Origin: an uncultured Clostridia bacterium
GTDB lineage: Bacteria; Bacillota_I; Bacilli_A; RF39; UBA660
DNA: 21,789 nucleotides
Assembly: GCA_946533175.1 (NCBI GenBank)
Contig: CAMNBS010000011.1
Coordinates: 1-21,789, forward strand
Reading direction: 5' to 3'
The position numbers and the translations under genes are program-made. The notes beneath the pieces are model-generated. The model did no database searches. It was not told the DNA's origin and saw only the letters and a program-made list of their open reading frames with translations. Of this stretch, positions 8,385-16,173 are shown one piece after another. Numbering within the stretch: the stretch's first letter is position 1; each line of letters starts with the position of its first letter.

Positions 8385-8413
8385 GTATATAATTTTTGAA
8401 TCCTTCCATATTA
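8385..8413 (+). promoter_or_regulatory. Candidate forespore SigG promoter for the cotF-like pair
   Basis: GTATA at 8385-8389 fits the SigG -35 consensus GNATR at every position. After 17 bases, CATATTA at 8407-8413 fits the -10 consensus CATNHTA at every position. The expected start is about 8420, just at the AGAGGAGGAG ribosome binding site of the next gene. A TATAAT at 8388-8393 without a clear -35 overlaps the first element, so a vegetative promoter cannot be excluded. sigG itself is 4 kb downstream. Confidence 0.45.
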
Positions 8414-8428
8414 ATAGAGGAGGAGATT

Positions 8429-8620
8429 ATGACACAAAAAGAATTATTATATTTCGAAGATGCTATCGGACATATTGGTAACATTATTAAAATAATTAAT
8501 GAATCATTAAAAAATATTAGTGATGAGAGAATTACCACTTTTTTGCAAAATGAACTAACAGTTCATGAAAATTTAAAAGAAGAATTGTTGATGAAATTAA
8601 AGGAGAAGGCTAATGGATAG
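8429..8620 (+). CDS. CotF-like spore coat protein, N-terminal half
   Basis: A 63-residue helical, charged protein. Its pattern ELLYFEDAIGHIGNI...LKNISDERI...NELTVHENLKEEL resembles the first half of Bacillus subtilis CotF (from memory, ELVAFQSNGLIKLKKMI...). The family is a ferritin-like coat F domain found in spore coats. The frame is open from a TTG at 8396, but the ATG at 8429 has an excellent AGAGGAGGAG site 3 bases upstream and is the likely start. It overlaps the next gene by 8 bases, so the two products are made together, probably in equal amounts. Alone the similarity would be weak; the partner gene makes it convincing. A non-spore role cannot be ruled out. Confidence 0.6.
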   Translation: MTQKELLYFEDAIGHIGNIIKIINESLKNISDERITTFLQNELTVHENLKEELLMKLKEKANG

Positions 8621-8858
8621 ATTAATAATGGAAAATTATTTGTTAATTCTAAAAAGTACTGTTGAAGTTTTTGTTCATGGTACATTAGAAAGTTCAAATG
8701 AAGATATACGCGAAACACTTAAAAATGGATTAGATATGATTATGCATTCTCAAGCCGAAACATATAATTTAATGACCAAATATGGATGGTATCCTGTAAA
8801 TAACGTTGATAATAAATGTATTAATGATACTTTAACTAAAGTAAACAAACAAAATTAA
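8613..8858 (+). CDS. CotF-like spore coat protein, C-terminal half
   Basis: An 81-residue protein matching the coat F domain. It has two helices, with LLILKSTVEVFVHGTLESSNEDIRETL as the first (written here only as a guide to positions 10-36), and then the family ending MTKYGWYPVNN (residues 54-64). B. subtilis CotF ends its second half with a comparable MYQHGYYPSYN. The start has AAGGAGAAGG upstream within the preceding gene; a second ATG at 8628 is less likely. In B. subtilis one cotF gene makes a precursor that is cut into two coat polypeptides; here two overlapping genes encode the halves directly. A perfect 12-bp terminator stem follows. The coat F call is good, and presence in a mature coat is inference. 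Confidence 0.72.
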   Translation: MDRLIMENYLLILKSTVEVFVHGTLESSNEDIRETLKNGLDMIMHSQAETYNLMTKYGWYPVNNVDNKCINDTLTKVNKQN

Positions 8859-8881
8859 TATAACTTTTTGTTTGTTTTTTT
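8843..8881 (+). terminator. Intrinsic terminator after the cotF-like pair
   Basis: A perfect 12-bp stem (8843-8854 with 8866-8877) of A/C-rich and T/G-rich arms encloses an 11-base loop, and the T run extends to 8881. The 5' arm is inside the end of the coding region. Confidence 0.88.
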
Positions 8882-8925
8882 ATATAATAATGATAAAATA
8901 TTTTTAGAGTGAGTAGGTGATAATA

Positions 8926-10485
8926 ATGAAAATTAAAGAAAAAATTCAAGAATTATTTAATCAATATAAAAAGATTTTAATAATTTATCCAATAACTAAT
9001 ATAGGTATTTTATTATGCACTTTAATATTAACTATTTTGGCTGATGATCTTGATGGTCCTATTCTTAAACTATTTCAATTTTTAGTTTTCTTTACGATTG
9101 GCTCATTAGTTACAGAAGTTGTTTTTAAAGAGAAAAAAAGATTATTATATGCCTTTTTTGCAATAATTTCTTTTATTTTAGTTTTATTTATTAATAGTCA
9201 TAGCTTATTAGTTTGTGAAATAGCTGAAAGAATAACTATTGTATATGTTGTCATATCAGTAATTATTGTTTTTTATAAACTATATAAAAATAGTCGAGTT
9301 AGTCTTGGACATTACCTTATTTCTAGTATATCGAATATTTTAAAAACATCGATTGTATATTATATTTTAGCAATTGGTTTAGTGCTTATTTCTTTAGCTT
9401 TTGAAAATTTAATTTTAAATGGTAATGATTTTGATTTAATCTATAGGATAGAAATACTTTTGTTTGGTGCTTTTTATCTTCCTAATATCTTAGAAGACTT
9501 TACCAATGTTGATCAAAAAACGAAAGAATTTATGAAAATTATTGTTCATTATACATTATTCTTTTTAATTGTGGTTGCTTTTATAGTTATTTATTTTTAT
9601 CTCTTTAAAATTATTATTACCCGTTCTTTTCCATCAAATGAAATATTTAGAATTATTGGTATTTTATTTTTCTTTTATCTACCAACATGGATAATGAATA
9701 ATTATTATCAAGATGATTTGATATTTCGAATAAATAAAAAACTACCATATTTGTTTATTCCTTTTGTTTTGTTGCAAGTGTATTCTTTAGGGATAAGAAT
9801 AATTAATCATGGTATAACTATTATTCGTTATTTTGGTATCATGCTATTAATTGTTGAAATAGTTCATATTATTATGTATATTATGAAAAAAGAAGATGAT
9901 TATTTATTTTATTTAATAGGAATAATCACTATTATATCATTGGTTTGTCCATTTATTAATGCTTATGAAATATCCATGAATAGTCAAATAAAGATAATAG
10001 ATAATCTTCTTATTAAGAAAACGTTAACCAATCAAGAAAAGGAAAAATTATATAGTTCATATGATTATGTCTCATCTTTTGCTATTGGACAGGAAAAGTT
10101 AAATAAATACTCGAATGAACAAAAAAAATTAGTTGAAAGTTATCGTGGTTATCATTATTATAATGAAAATTATTTTTCAGAAGGACAAAATATAGAAGAG
10201 ATTGATGTAAAAGGATTTAATAATCTCTATAATCTTAGTTATGTTTTGGATAATAAAATAAATATTCTTGATGCTAAAATTTTATTGAAAAATAAGAATA
10301 TAAGTGTTGATATAACTAAAATTATTATGGAATATTTTGAAAATAGTGCTAATATTCATCAGTATTTTTCTAATCATAATGAATTTATGATTGATAATAA
10401 GAAAGTAATTATTTCTTCTATTGCAATGGAATATAATGATAATAATATTTTTAGTCTAATAGTCTATGCCTTTGTTTTAGAGTAA
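8926..10485 (+). CDS. DUF4153 multi-pass membrane protein
   Basis: A 519-residue integral membrane protein with about ten hydrophobic segments over residues 15-355, followed by a soluble C-terminal part of about 160 residues rich in Asn, Lys and Tyr. The segment YSLGIRI(I)NHGITIIRYFG is typical of DUF4153, a family without an assigned function that is common in Firmicutes and Bacteroidetes. The start is the ATG with GGTGAT four bases upstream; the GTG three codons earlier lies inside that site. A candidate extended -10 (TGATAAAAT, 8891-8899) precedes it. It is a single-gene unit bounded by strong terminators on both sides, between the coat genes and an LtaS-like gene. A link to envelope biology is plausible but not shown. 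Confidence 0.75.
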   Translation: MKIKEKIQELFNQYKKILIIYPITNIGILLCTLILTILADDLDGPILKLFQFLVFFTIGSLVTEVVFKEKKRLLYAFFAIISFILVLFINSHSLLVCEIAERITIVYVVISVIIVFYKLYKNSRVSLGHYLISSISNILKTSIVYYILAIGLVLISLAFENLILNGNDFDLIYRIEILLFGAFYLPNILEDFTNVDQKTKEFMKIIVHYTLFFLIVVAFIVIYFYLFKIIITRSFPSNEIFRIIGILFFFYLPTWIMNNYYQDDLIFRINKKLPYLFIPFVLLQVYSLGIRIINHGITIIRYFGIMLLIVEIVHIIMYIMKKEDDYLFYLIGIITIISLVCPFINAYEISMNSQIKIIDNLLIKKTLTNQEKEKLYSSYDYVSSFAIGQEKLNKYSNEQKKLVESYRGYHYYNENYFSEGQNIEEIDVKGFNNLYNLSYVLDNKINILDAKILLKNKNISVDITKIIMEYFENSANIHQYFSNHNEFMIDNKKVIISSIAMEYNDNNIFSLIVYAFVLE

Positions 10486-10491
10486 TAATAT

Positions 10492-10521
10492 AACTACCAA
10501 TAAAAAATATTGGTAGTTTTT
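10492..10521 (+). terminator. Strong intrinsic terminator after the DUF4153 gene
   Basis: A perfect 11-bp stem (10492-10502 with 10508-10518, core ACTACCAATA) has an AAAAA loop, and a T run continues to 10521. This is the clearest terminator in the window. Confidence 0.95.
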
Positions 10522-10524
10522 AGA

Positions 10525-10553
10525 TGGACATTTATATATTATTTTGATACAAT
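10525..10553 (+). promoter_or_regulatory. SigA promoter for the LtaS-like gene
   Basis: TGGACA (10525-10530, 5/6) and TACAAT (10548-10553, 5/6) are separated by 17 bases, with an extended -10 (TGA before TACAAT). It lies just past a strong terminator and 18 bases before the ATG. Confidence 0.75.
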
Positions 10554-10571
10554 TATGACAGGATGTGCGGT

Positions 10572-12494
10572 ATGAATAAGAAGTTTTTAAAAAGATTTTT
10601 GTTATTCTTTGTTGTTATTTTGCTTTTAGAAATAATTTTTCATTGGATAGTCTTTCCTAGTTTTTTAATAGAATATATTATTAATATTATATTGTATTCA
10701 TTAATTATCTCTTCTTTAATGAGTCTTATTACGGGATTATTTAAGAATAAAGGGAATAATATTGTAACTGCCTTTTGTTTCTTTTTTATCGGTATTCTCT
10801 TTTCTATTCAAATTGTTTTTTATAATACTTTTAAAGTTTTTTTCTCCATGTCAATTATGGGATTATCTGATCAATTAAATAGCTTTTTTAAAGAAACAAT
10901 TCAAAGTATTATAGATAATTGGTATTATATTTTACTTTTCTTTTTACCATTTATTCTTTTTTTGATTTTTAAGAAAAAAATAAACTTAGAAAAAAATAAT
11001 AAAGTTAATAATTATGGTTATCTTGGACTTTTCATTTTTGGTTTATTAGTTTATGGAATGAATATTTATTTAACTAGAAACATGGAAAATAGTCTTTATT
11101 CTTTATATCATGATGTTAATTCTATTTCTTTAAACATCGAAAAAATGGGTGTTTTAAACTCCTTTATAATTGATATGCATCGTGCTATTTTTGGGTTTGA
11201 TGAAGATATTATTGTGGATATGAATACTGATAGTACTGAAAGAAGTAATTTACCAAAAGAAATTGTATATGAGGCAAATATTAAGGAAATAAACTTTGAT
11301 AAAGAAACTAAAAATAATGAAATAAAAACGATTAATAACTATATGAAGAATAATTCTGGTACCTTGAAAAATAGTTATACTGGTCTTTATCAAAATTATA
11401 ATTTAATATATATTGTTGCTGAAAGTTTTTCGGAAGTAGGGGTAAGAGAAGATTTAACACCAACTCTTTATAAGTTAACGCATTCTGGTTTTATCTTTGA
11501 TAAGTATTATACCCCTAATACATTATCAACTATAGGTGGAGAATTTCAAGCTTTAACTGGTTTATATCCTGATTCTAGTATTTTGTCCAAGTGGCGTAGT
11601 GGTAAGAATTATTTTCCGCAAGGAATTGCTACTACATTTAAAAACTTAGGATATAAAACTTTTGCTTATCATAATAATTGGTATGGTTTTCAAGATCGTC
11701 ATAAATATTTAAAGAGCCAAGGATTTACTAATTATATTGGTTGTTATAATGGCATGGAAAAAAGAATGAATTGTAAAAAGTGGCCTCAAAGTGATTTGGA
11801 AATGATGAAAGCTACAGTTAAGGATTATATTGACCAAGATGAACCATTCTTAGCATATTATATGACGGTATCAGGTCATTTCTCATATAATTTTAGTGAT
11901 AATAGTATGGCTTATAAGAATCGAAGTTATGTTAATAAATTAAAGTTATCTACCAGTGCTAAGGCTTATTTAGCAACGCAAATAGAACTTGATCGAGCAT
12001 TAGAGTTTTTAATTAAAGCTTTAGAAGAAAAAGGAAAACTTGATAACACTATTATTGTTTTAATGGCGGATCATTATCCATATAAATTATCTTTAAGTGA
12101 TATGAACTCATTATCAACTTATAAAAGAGATAATGTTGTCGAAGTAAATCATAATGCTTTAATTCTTTGGAATAATAATCAAGAAGATATGCATATTACG
12201 AAGCCTTGTATGTCTAGTGATGTTTTACCAACGGTATATAATTTATTTGGAGTTAATTATGATTCAAGATTATTTACTGGTAAGGATATTTTATCAACTA
12301 GTGAAGGTATTGCTATTTTTAATAATCGTAGTTGGGTAACGTCCCATGGAACTTATTATGCTTCTTCTTCAAAGTTTGTTGGTGATGATATAGATAATAA
12401 CTATGTTAAAGAAATGAACAGTTTAGTTAAGAATACCTTAAATATTGGCAAATTAATTATTAAAAATAATTATTATAATTATTTATTAAAATGA
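10572..12494 (+). CDS. ltaS: LtaS-like phosphoglycerol transferase (lipoteichoic acid synthase family)
   Basis: A 640-residue membrane enzyme with the LtaS architecture. Five N-terminal membrane segments (about 8-28, 34-55, 62-84, 115-134, 149-167) are followed by an extracellular sulfatase-fold domain (about 275-600). LtaS enzymes move glycerol phosphate from phosphatidylglycerol onto the lipoteichoic acid chain outside the membrane, using a Thr nucleophile and Mn2+. Matching residues are Glu284 (AESFSE), Thr320 (LSTIGGEF), His436 (SGHFSY) and Asp500-His501 (ADHYP), so it should be active. The start at 10572 is preferred over the ATG at 10563 because AGGATGTG gives proper spacing only for the former. 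Paralogues in Bacilli include primases and sporulation-linked enzymes, so the exact role within the family is open. It ends with TGA. Confidence 0.85.
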   Translation: MNKKFLKRFLLFFVVILLLEIIFHWIVFPSFLIEYIINIILYSLIISSLMSLITGLFKNKGNNIVTAFCFFFIGILFSIQIVFYNTFKVFFSMSIMGLSDQLNSFFKETIQSIIDNWYYILLFFLPFILFLIFKKKINLEKNNKVNNYGYLGLFIFGLLVYGMNIYLTRNMENSLYSLYHDVNSISLNIEKMGVLNSFIIDMHRAIFGFDEDIIVDMNTDSTERSNLPKEIVYEANIKEINFDKETKNNEIKTINNYMKNNSGTLKNSYTGLYQNYNLIYIVAESFSEVGVREDLTPTLYKLTHSGFIFDKYYTPNTLSTIGGEFQALTGLYPDSSILSKWRSGKNYFPQGIATTFKNLGYKTFAYHNNWYGFQDRHKYLKSQGFTNYIGCYNGMEKRMNCKKWPQSDLEMMKATVKDYIDQDEPFLAYYMTVSGHFSYNFSDNSMAYKNRSYVNKLKLSTSAKAYLATQIELDRALEFLIKALEEKGKLDNTIIVLMADHYPYKLSLSDMNSLSTYKRDNVVEVNHNALILWNNNQEDMHITKPCMSSDVLPTVYNLFGVNYDSRLFTGKDILSTSEGIAIFNNRSWVTSHGTYYASSSKFVGDDIDNNYVKEMNSLVKNTLNIGKLIIKNNYYNYLLK

Positions 12495-12522
12495 TTTTTA
12501 GATTTAGAAATATTAAATGAAT

Positions 12523-12566
12523 AAAAAACTCCTTTAATATCACAATGGATATGAAAGGATTTTTTT
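12523..12566 (+). terminator. Terminator hairpin that contains the sigG ribosome binding site
   Basis: A long stem pairs 12523-12535 with 12554-12565 (12 bp, one bulged C at 12529). After one mismatch it continues with ATATC (12537-12541) on GATAT (12548-12552), leaving a 6-base loop. Seven T follow at 12560-12566, directly before the sigG ATG at 12567. It is a good terminator for the LtaS-like gene. The sigG ribosome binding site AAAGGA (12554-12559) lies entirely in the 3' arm, so transcripts coming from upstream would either stop or carry a masked site. Confidence 0.8.
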
Positions 12567-13343
12567 ATGGCTAAATATAAAGTAGATATAACGGGAGTAA
12601 ATACTAATGAACTAGAGGTATTAACGAATGAAGAGATGATTGAATTATTTAAAAAATATCAAAATGATCATGATCTTGAAGCTAAAGAGAAACTTATTAA
12701 TGGTAATTTAAAATTAGTTTTATCAATTTTACAAAAATATTCTTCTCGAACGGATAATTTGGATGATTTATTTCAAATAGGAGTTATTGGACTTATTAAG
12801 GCTATTGATAATTTTGATTTAAGTTATGGACTTAAGCTTTCAACTTATGCTTGTCCAATGATAGCTGGAGAAATGCGACGATACCTAAGAGATAATAATA
12901 TGTTAAGAGTTAGTCGTTCGCTTAAAGATTTGGCATATAAAACAATGCAAATGAAAGAATTTTTAACGAATAAAAATGGTTATGTTCCAACATATAGTGA
13001 AATAGCTAAGGAATTAGAGGTGCCAGAAACGGATGTTTTAATTGCTATTGAATCAACGTATGAACCAATTAGTATGTATACTCCAATTTATAATGATGGG
13101 GGAGATACAATTTATTTATATGAGCAAATTGAAGATAAAAAGTCGCATGATAATAAAGAAGATAAAATGGCTCTTGTTATGGCAATAAATGATTTAACTA
13201 AACGAGAAAAAGATATTTTAAATAATCGCTATATTATAGGAAAAACCCAAATGGAAATATCCAAGGAATTAGGTCTTAGTCAAGCTCAAGTATCTAGAAT
13301 AGAATCAAATGCTATTAAAACTTTAAAGAAAATACTAAAATAA
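12567..13343 (+). CDS. sigG: RNA polymerase sigma factor SigG (late forespore)
   Basis: SigG directs late gene expression in the forespore during sporulation. The 258-residue length and sequence match SigG across the whole protein. The N-terminal KVDITGVNTNELEVL is a SigG-specific segment, where B. subtilis has KVEICGVDTSKLPVL. Region 2 has NGNLKLVLS, DDLFQIGVIGLIKAIDNFD and STYACPMIAGEMRRYLRDNN; region 3 begins RVSRSLKDLAYK; region 4 ends in KTQMEISKELGLSQAQVSRIE, a helix-turn-helix. The ATG is 7 bases after the AAAGGA site, which is buried in a hairpin. In B. subtilis sigG follows spoIIGA-sigE; here it follows an LtaS-like gene behind a terminator, so it is a separate unit. SigF is the nearest alternative, but the N terminus and end favour SigG. 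Confidence 0.93.
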   Translation: MAKYKVDITGVNTNELEVLTNEEMIELFKKYQNDHDLEAKEKLINGNLKLVLSILQKYSSRTDNLDDLFQIGVIGLIKAIDNFDLSYGLKLSTYACPMIAGEMRRYLRDNNMLRVSRSLKDLAYKTMQMKEFLTNKNGYVPTYSEIAKELEVPETDVLIAIESTYEPISMYTPIYNDGGDTIYLYEQIEDKKSHDNKEDKMALVMAINDLTKREKDILNNRYIIGKTQMEISKELGLSQAQVSRIESNAIKTLKKILK

Positions 13344-13369
13344 TTTTAGTAAAAACGATTTATAAAATG

Positions 13370-13398
13370 TTGCTTATTTCGTGTTTATTTTATATAAT
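13370..13398 (+). promoter_or_regulatory. Candidate SigA promoter for the ABC-F/dnaD/nth operon
   Basis: TTGCTT (13370-13375), a 17-base spacer and a consensus TATAAT (13393-13398) lie between sigG and the ABC-F gene. GGTGA follows at 13408 as the ribosome binding site, again with a very short leader. Confidence 0.55.
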
Positions 13399-13415
13399 TA
13401 ATCATGTGGTGAAAT

Positions 13416-15005
13416 ATGATTAGTGTTAATAATGTGAGTTTATCTTTTGGTAAAAGAATGCTATTTGAAAATGTTAATTTGAAATTTACTGATGGTAACT
13501 GTTATGGGTTAATTGGAGCTAATGGGGCTGGTAAAACAACTTTTTTAAAACTTTTAACTGGTGAGATTGATACAACAAAGGGAGAGATAATTATCAGTAA
13601 AGGAAGTAGATTAGCTTATCTGGAACAGGATCATTATAAGTATGACGAAGATAAAGTAATTGATGTTGTTTTAAAAGGAAATGCTAAGTTATATGAAATA
13701 ATGATGGAAAAAGATCGCTTATATAATAAGAGTGAATTTAGTGACGAAGATGGTATTAGATTAGGTAATTTAGAGGCGGAGTTTAGTGAAATGGATGGTT
13801 GGAGTGCAGAAAGTGATGCTACACTTCTTTTGTCTAATTTAGGAATTCCTCCAGAGGTTCACTATTCTTTAATGAAAGATATTCAAAATAGCTATAAGGT
13901 AAAAGTTTTACTAGCTAAAGCTTTATTTCAAAATCCTGATATTTTGTTATTAGATGAGCCAACTAATAATCTTGATATAGAAGCAACGGAATGGTTAGAA
14001 GAGTTTTTAATTAATTATCCTAATACAGTTATTGTTGTGAGTCATGATCGTCATTTTTTAAATAAAGTATGTACACATATTGTTGATATTGATTACAGCA
14101 AAATTCAAATGTATGTTGGTAATTATGATTTCTGGTATGAATCAAGTGAATTATTGCAAAAACAAATAAGAGATCAAAACAAGAAAAAAGAAGAAAAAAT
14201 TAAAGAATTAAAAGATTTTATTGCTAGGTTTAGTGCAAATGCTAGTAAAAGTCGTCAAGCAACCTCAAGAAAGAAAATTTTGGATAAAATAGAATTAGAA
14301 GAAGTTATTCCATCATCAAGAAAATATCCATTTATTGATTTTAAAATTGAAACTATGCATGGTAAAGATATTTTAAGAGTAAAAGATTTAGTTTATGAAG
14401 AAGAAGGACACCGTTTATTAGATAAAATTAGTTTTGATATTCAAAAGGGAGATAAAATAGCTTTTATTGGAACTAATAATATTGCTAAAACAGCACTTTT
14501 TAATATTATTATGCATGAATTAAAATTCAAAAGTGGTGAGGTATTATTTGGTAAAACTATTAAACCTAGTTATTTTCCGATTGATAATACAAATTATTTT
14601 AAAGAAGATATAAGTATTATGGATTTTTTAGGTCGATATGGTTATCAAGATGACCCTGTAGCGTTAAGAAGTTTTTTGGGAAGAATGCTATTTAAAGAAG
14701 ATGAAGTATTTAAAAGCTTAAAAGTTCTATCAGGTGGCGAAAAAGCTCGAGTTATGTTATCAAAGATGATGTTGGAACATCCAAACTTCTTAATATTGGA
14801 TGAGCCTACCAATCACTTGGATTTGGAAAGTATTACCTCACTTAATAAGGGATTAAAAAATTTTGAAGGTGAAATACTTATTGCTTCACATGATCATGAA
14901 TTAATTAGTACTGTATGTAATCGTATTATTTTAATTAATAATGATGGTAAAATAAAAGACTTACGATGTGATTATGATACATTTATTGAAAAAGAGAGGA
15001 AGTAG
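13416..15005 (+). CDS. ABC-F family ATPase (YkpA/YbiT-like)
   Basis: A 529-residue soluble protein with two ABC ATPase domains joined by a charged helical linker (about 245-300), and no membrane segments. ABC-F proteins act on the ribosome, as translation factors or antibiotic-resistance proteins. Domain 1 has an intact Walker A (GANGAGKTT, 34-42), Walker B (ILLLDEPTNNLD) and switch His (SHDRHFL). Its signature is lost: where LSGGE is expected it reads I-Q-N-S-Y (156-160). Domain 2 has an atypical Walker A (GTNNIAKTA, 352-360), a good signature (LSGGE, 438-442) and Walker B (LILDEPTNHLD). One composite ATP site is therefore canonical and the other appears degenerate. It is first in a run of genes ending in dnaD and nth. 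A resistance role is not indicated by the sequence. Confidence 0.9.
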   Translation: MISVNNVSLSFGKRMLFENVNLKFTDGNCYGLIGANGAGKTTFLKLLTGEIDTTKGEIIISKGSRLAYLEQDHYKYDEDKVIDVVLKGNAKLYEIMMEKDRLYNKSEFSDEDGIRLGNLEAEFSEMDGWSAESDATLLLSNLGIPPEVHYSLMKDIQNSYKVKVLLAKALFQNPDILLLDEPTNNLDIEATEWLEEFLINYPNTVIVVSHDRHFLNKVCTHIVDIDYSKIQMYVGNYDFWYESSELLQKQIRDQNKKKEEKIKELKDFIARFSANASKSRQATSRKKILDKIELEEVIPSSRKYPFIDFKIETMHGKDILRVKDLVYEEEGHRLLDKISFDIQKGDKIAFIGTNNIAKTALFNIIMHELKFKSGEVLFGKTIKPSYFPIDNTNYFKEDISIMDFLGRYGYQDDPVALRSFLGRMLFKEDEVFKSLKVLSGGEKARVMLSKMMLEHPNFLILDEPTNHLDLESITSLNKGLKNFEGEILIASHDHELISTVCNRIILINNDGKIKDLRCDYDTFIEKERK

Positions 15006-15010
15006 TAAAG

Positions 15011-15520
15011 ATGAAAAAGAAAATTGTTTGGATATTAGTTACTATTATTGTAAGTGGACTAGTTGGTATTGGAAGTTATTTCTTAACTGAAAAAATTGAT
15101 AAATTGCGAAAAGATGGAAATGTTTTAGTCACAGTTACCTTTGATGATACCAAAGAATTTGAATTAGAAAATGTCAAAAAATTAGAAGAGAAAGAAGCTC
15201 TTTTAGAGTGGCCATATATTTTTGAAGTGAAAAACGATGGAGATATGAAAGGAATTTATCAAATTATCATTACGGATTTAGAAACTAGTACAATAAAAAG
15301 AGATAGACTAAATTATGCTTTATTATTAGATGATGTTAAGTTAGCAAGTGGTCGATTATTAGATATTAAAGAAAATATTTTATATACTAATGAAATTGAA
15401 GGTGGTAAAACTCAAAAATATAAATTATATATTTGGAATACTACGGATAATGAAAAAGATGATAAATATGCTTATCAATTAAAATTTAATACGATTAAAG
15501 CCGGGGGACCTGGGTTTTAG
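15011..15520 (+). CDS. Membrane-anchored exported protein of unknown function
   Basis: A 169-residue protein with a positively charged start (MKKK) and one hydrophobic segment (about 5-25) without an obvious cleavage site, so probably an anchored extracytoplasmic protein. The rest is predicted to be mostly beta strand. The stretch WPYIFEVKNDGDMKGIYQII resembles strands in camelysin/TasA-like secreted proteins, but I would not assign it to that family. The C terminus is Gly/Pro-rich (AGGPGF). It begins 5 bases after the ABC-F stop behind GAGGAAG, and dnaD starts 8 bases after it, so it belongs to the same operon. Nothing in the replication and repair neighbours explains it. Confidence 0.7.
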   Translation: MKKKIVWILVTIIVSGLVGIGSYFLTEKIDKLRKDGNVLVTVTFDDTKEFELENVKKLEEKEALLEWPYIFEVKNDGDMKGIYQIIITDLETSTIKRDRLNYALLLDDVKLASGRLLDIKENILYTNEIEGGKTQKYKLYIWNTTDNEKDDKYAYQLKFNTIKAGGPGF

Positions 15521-15528
15521 GAGGGTGT

Positions 15529-16173
15529 ATGAATCAAATTAAGTTGCAGAGTTATGTTCAAGAAAAGCCGATTGTTTTACCCCTTTCTTTTTTTAAGTTA
15601 TATCAAAGTTGGAATGTTACTATTGATGAGCTTGTGTTATTAGAATATCTTTATGATAAAGATAAATGTGTTTTTGATCCAAATAGTATTACTGAACATT
15701 TAAATAGTGATTTAATTAAAATAATGGAAAATATTTCTAGTTTAACGGAAAAAGGCTTAATTAATCTTTTAGCTTTAAAAGATGAAAAAGGGGTTATGGA
15801 AGAAGTATTTGATTTATCACCATTATATGAAAAGATAACTATAAAATTAATGGAAGAATTGAATACCAAAAGTGAAAGTGATGAAAATATTCATAGTTTA
15901 ATTGAATTAGAATTTAATCGTAAATTAAGTCCTTTAGAACATGAAATGATTGATGATTGGGAAAATAATAATTACGATAAAGAATTGATTAAAGAAGCTT
16001 TAAAGGAAGCTAGTTTAAATGGGGTTAATAATTTAAGATATATTGATAAAATATTATTTGAATGGAATAAAAAGGGAATTAAGAAAAAAGAAGATATAAA
16101 AAAGGAAACACCACAAAATGAGAAAGTAGAAATATATAATTGTGATTGGTTAGATGATGAAGAAGAAATATAG
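15529..16173 (+). CDS. dnaD: DnaD replication initiation protein
   Basis: DnaD helps load the replicative helicase at the origin and at restart sites in low-GC Gram-positive bacteria. This 214-residue protein has the two expected domains. The N-terminal winged helix (about 15-85) begins with LPLSFFKLYQSWNVT, and the C-terminal DnaD-like domain (about 120-185) contains FNRKLSPLEHEMIDDW and ends in NLRYIDKILFEWNKKGI. That last motif is typical of the family. An acidic tail follows. The ribosome binding site AGGAGGGTG begins within the preceding stop. It overlaps nth by 20 bases; a dnaD-nth pair is also found in B. subtilis, which supports both calls. Confidence 0.92.
   Translation: MNQIKLQSYVQEKPIVLPLSFFKLYQSWNVTIDELVLLEYLYDKDKCVFDPNSITEHLNSDLIKIMENISSLTEKGLINLLALKDEKGVMEEVFDLSPLYEKITIKLMEELNTKSESDENIHSLIELEFNRKLSPLEHEMIDDWENNNYDKELIKEALKEASLNGVNNLRYIDKILFEWNKKGIKKKEDIKKETPQNEKVEIYNCDWLDDEEEI

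Noticed and set aside
8254..8538. 94-codon - strand frame across rpmF and the cotF-like gene
   Set aside because: It crosses a terminator and two supported genes, and its low-complexity Phe/Ser-rich product has no family.
13333..13351. 8-bp inverted repeat over the sigG stop codon
   Set aside because: There is no T run after it on the + strand, so it is not a convincing terminator; the stem is nearly all A-T.
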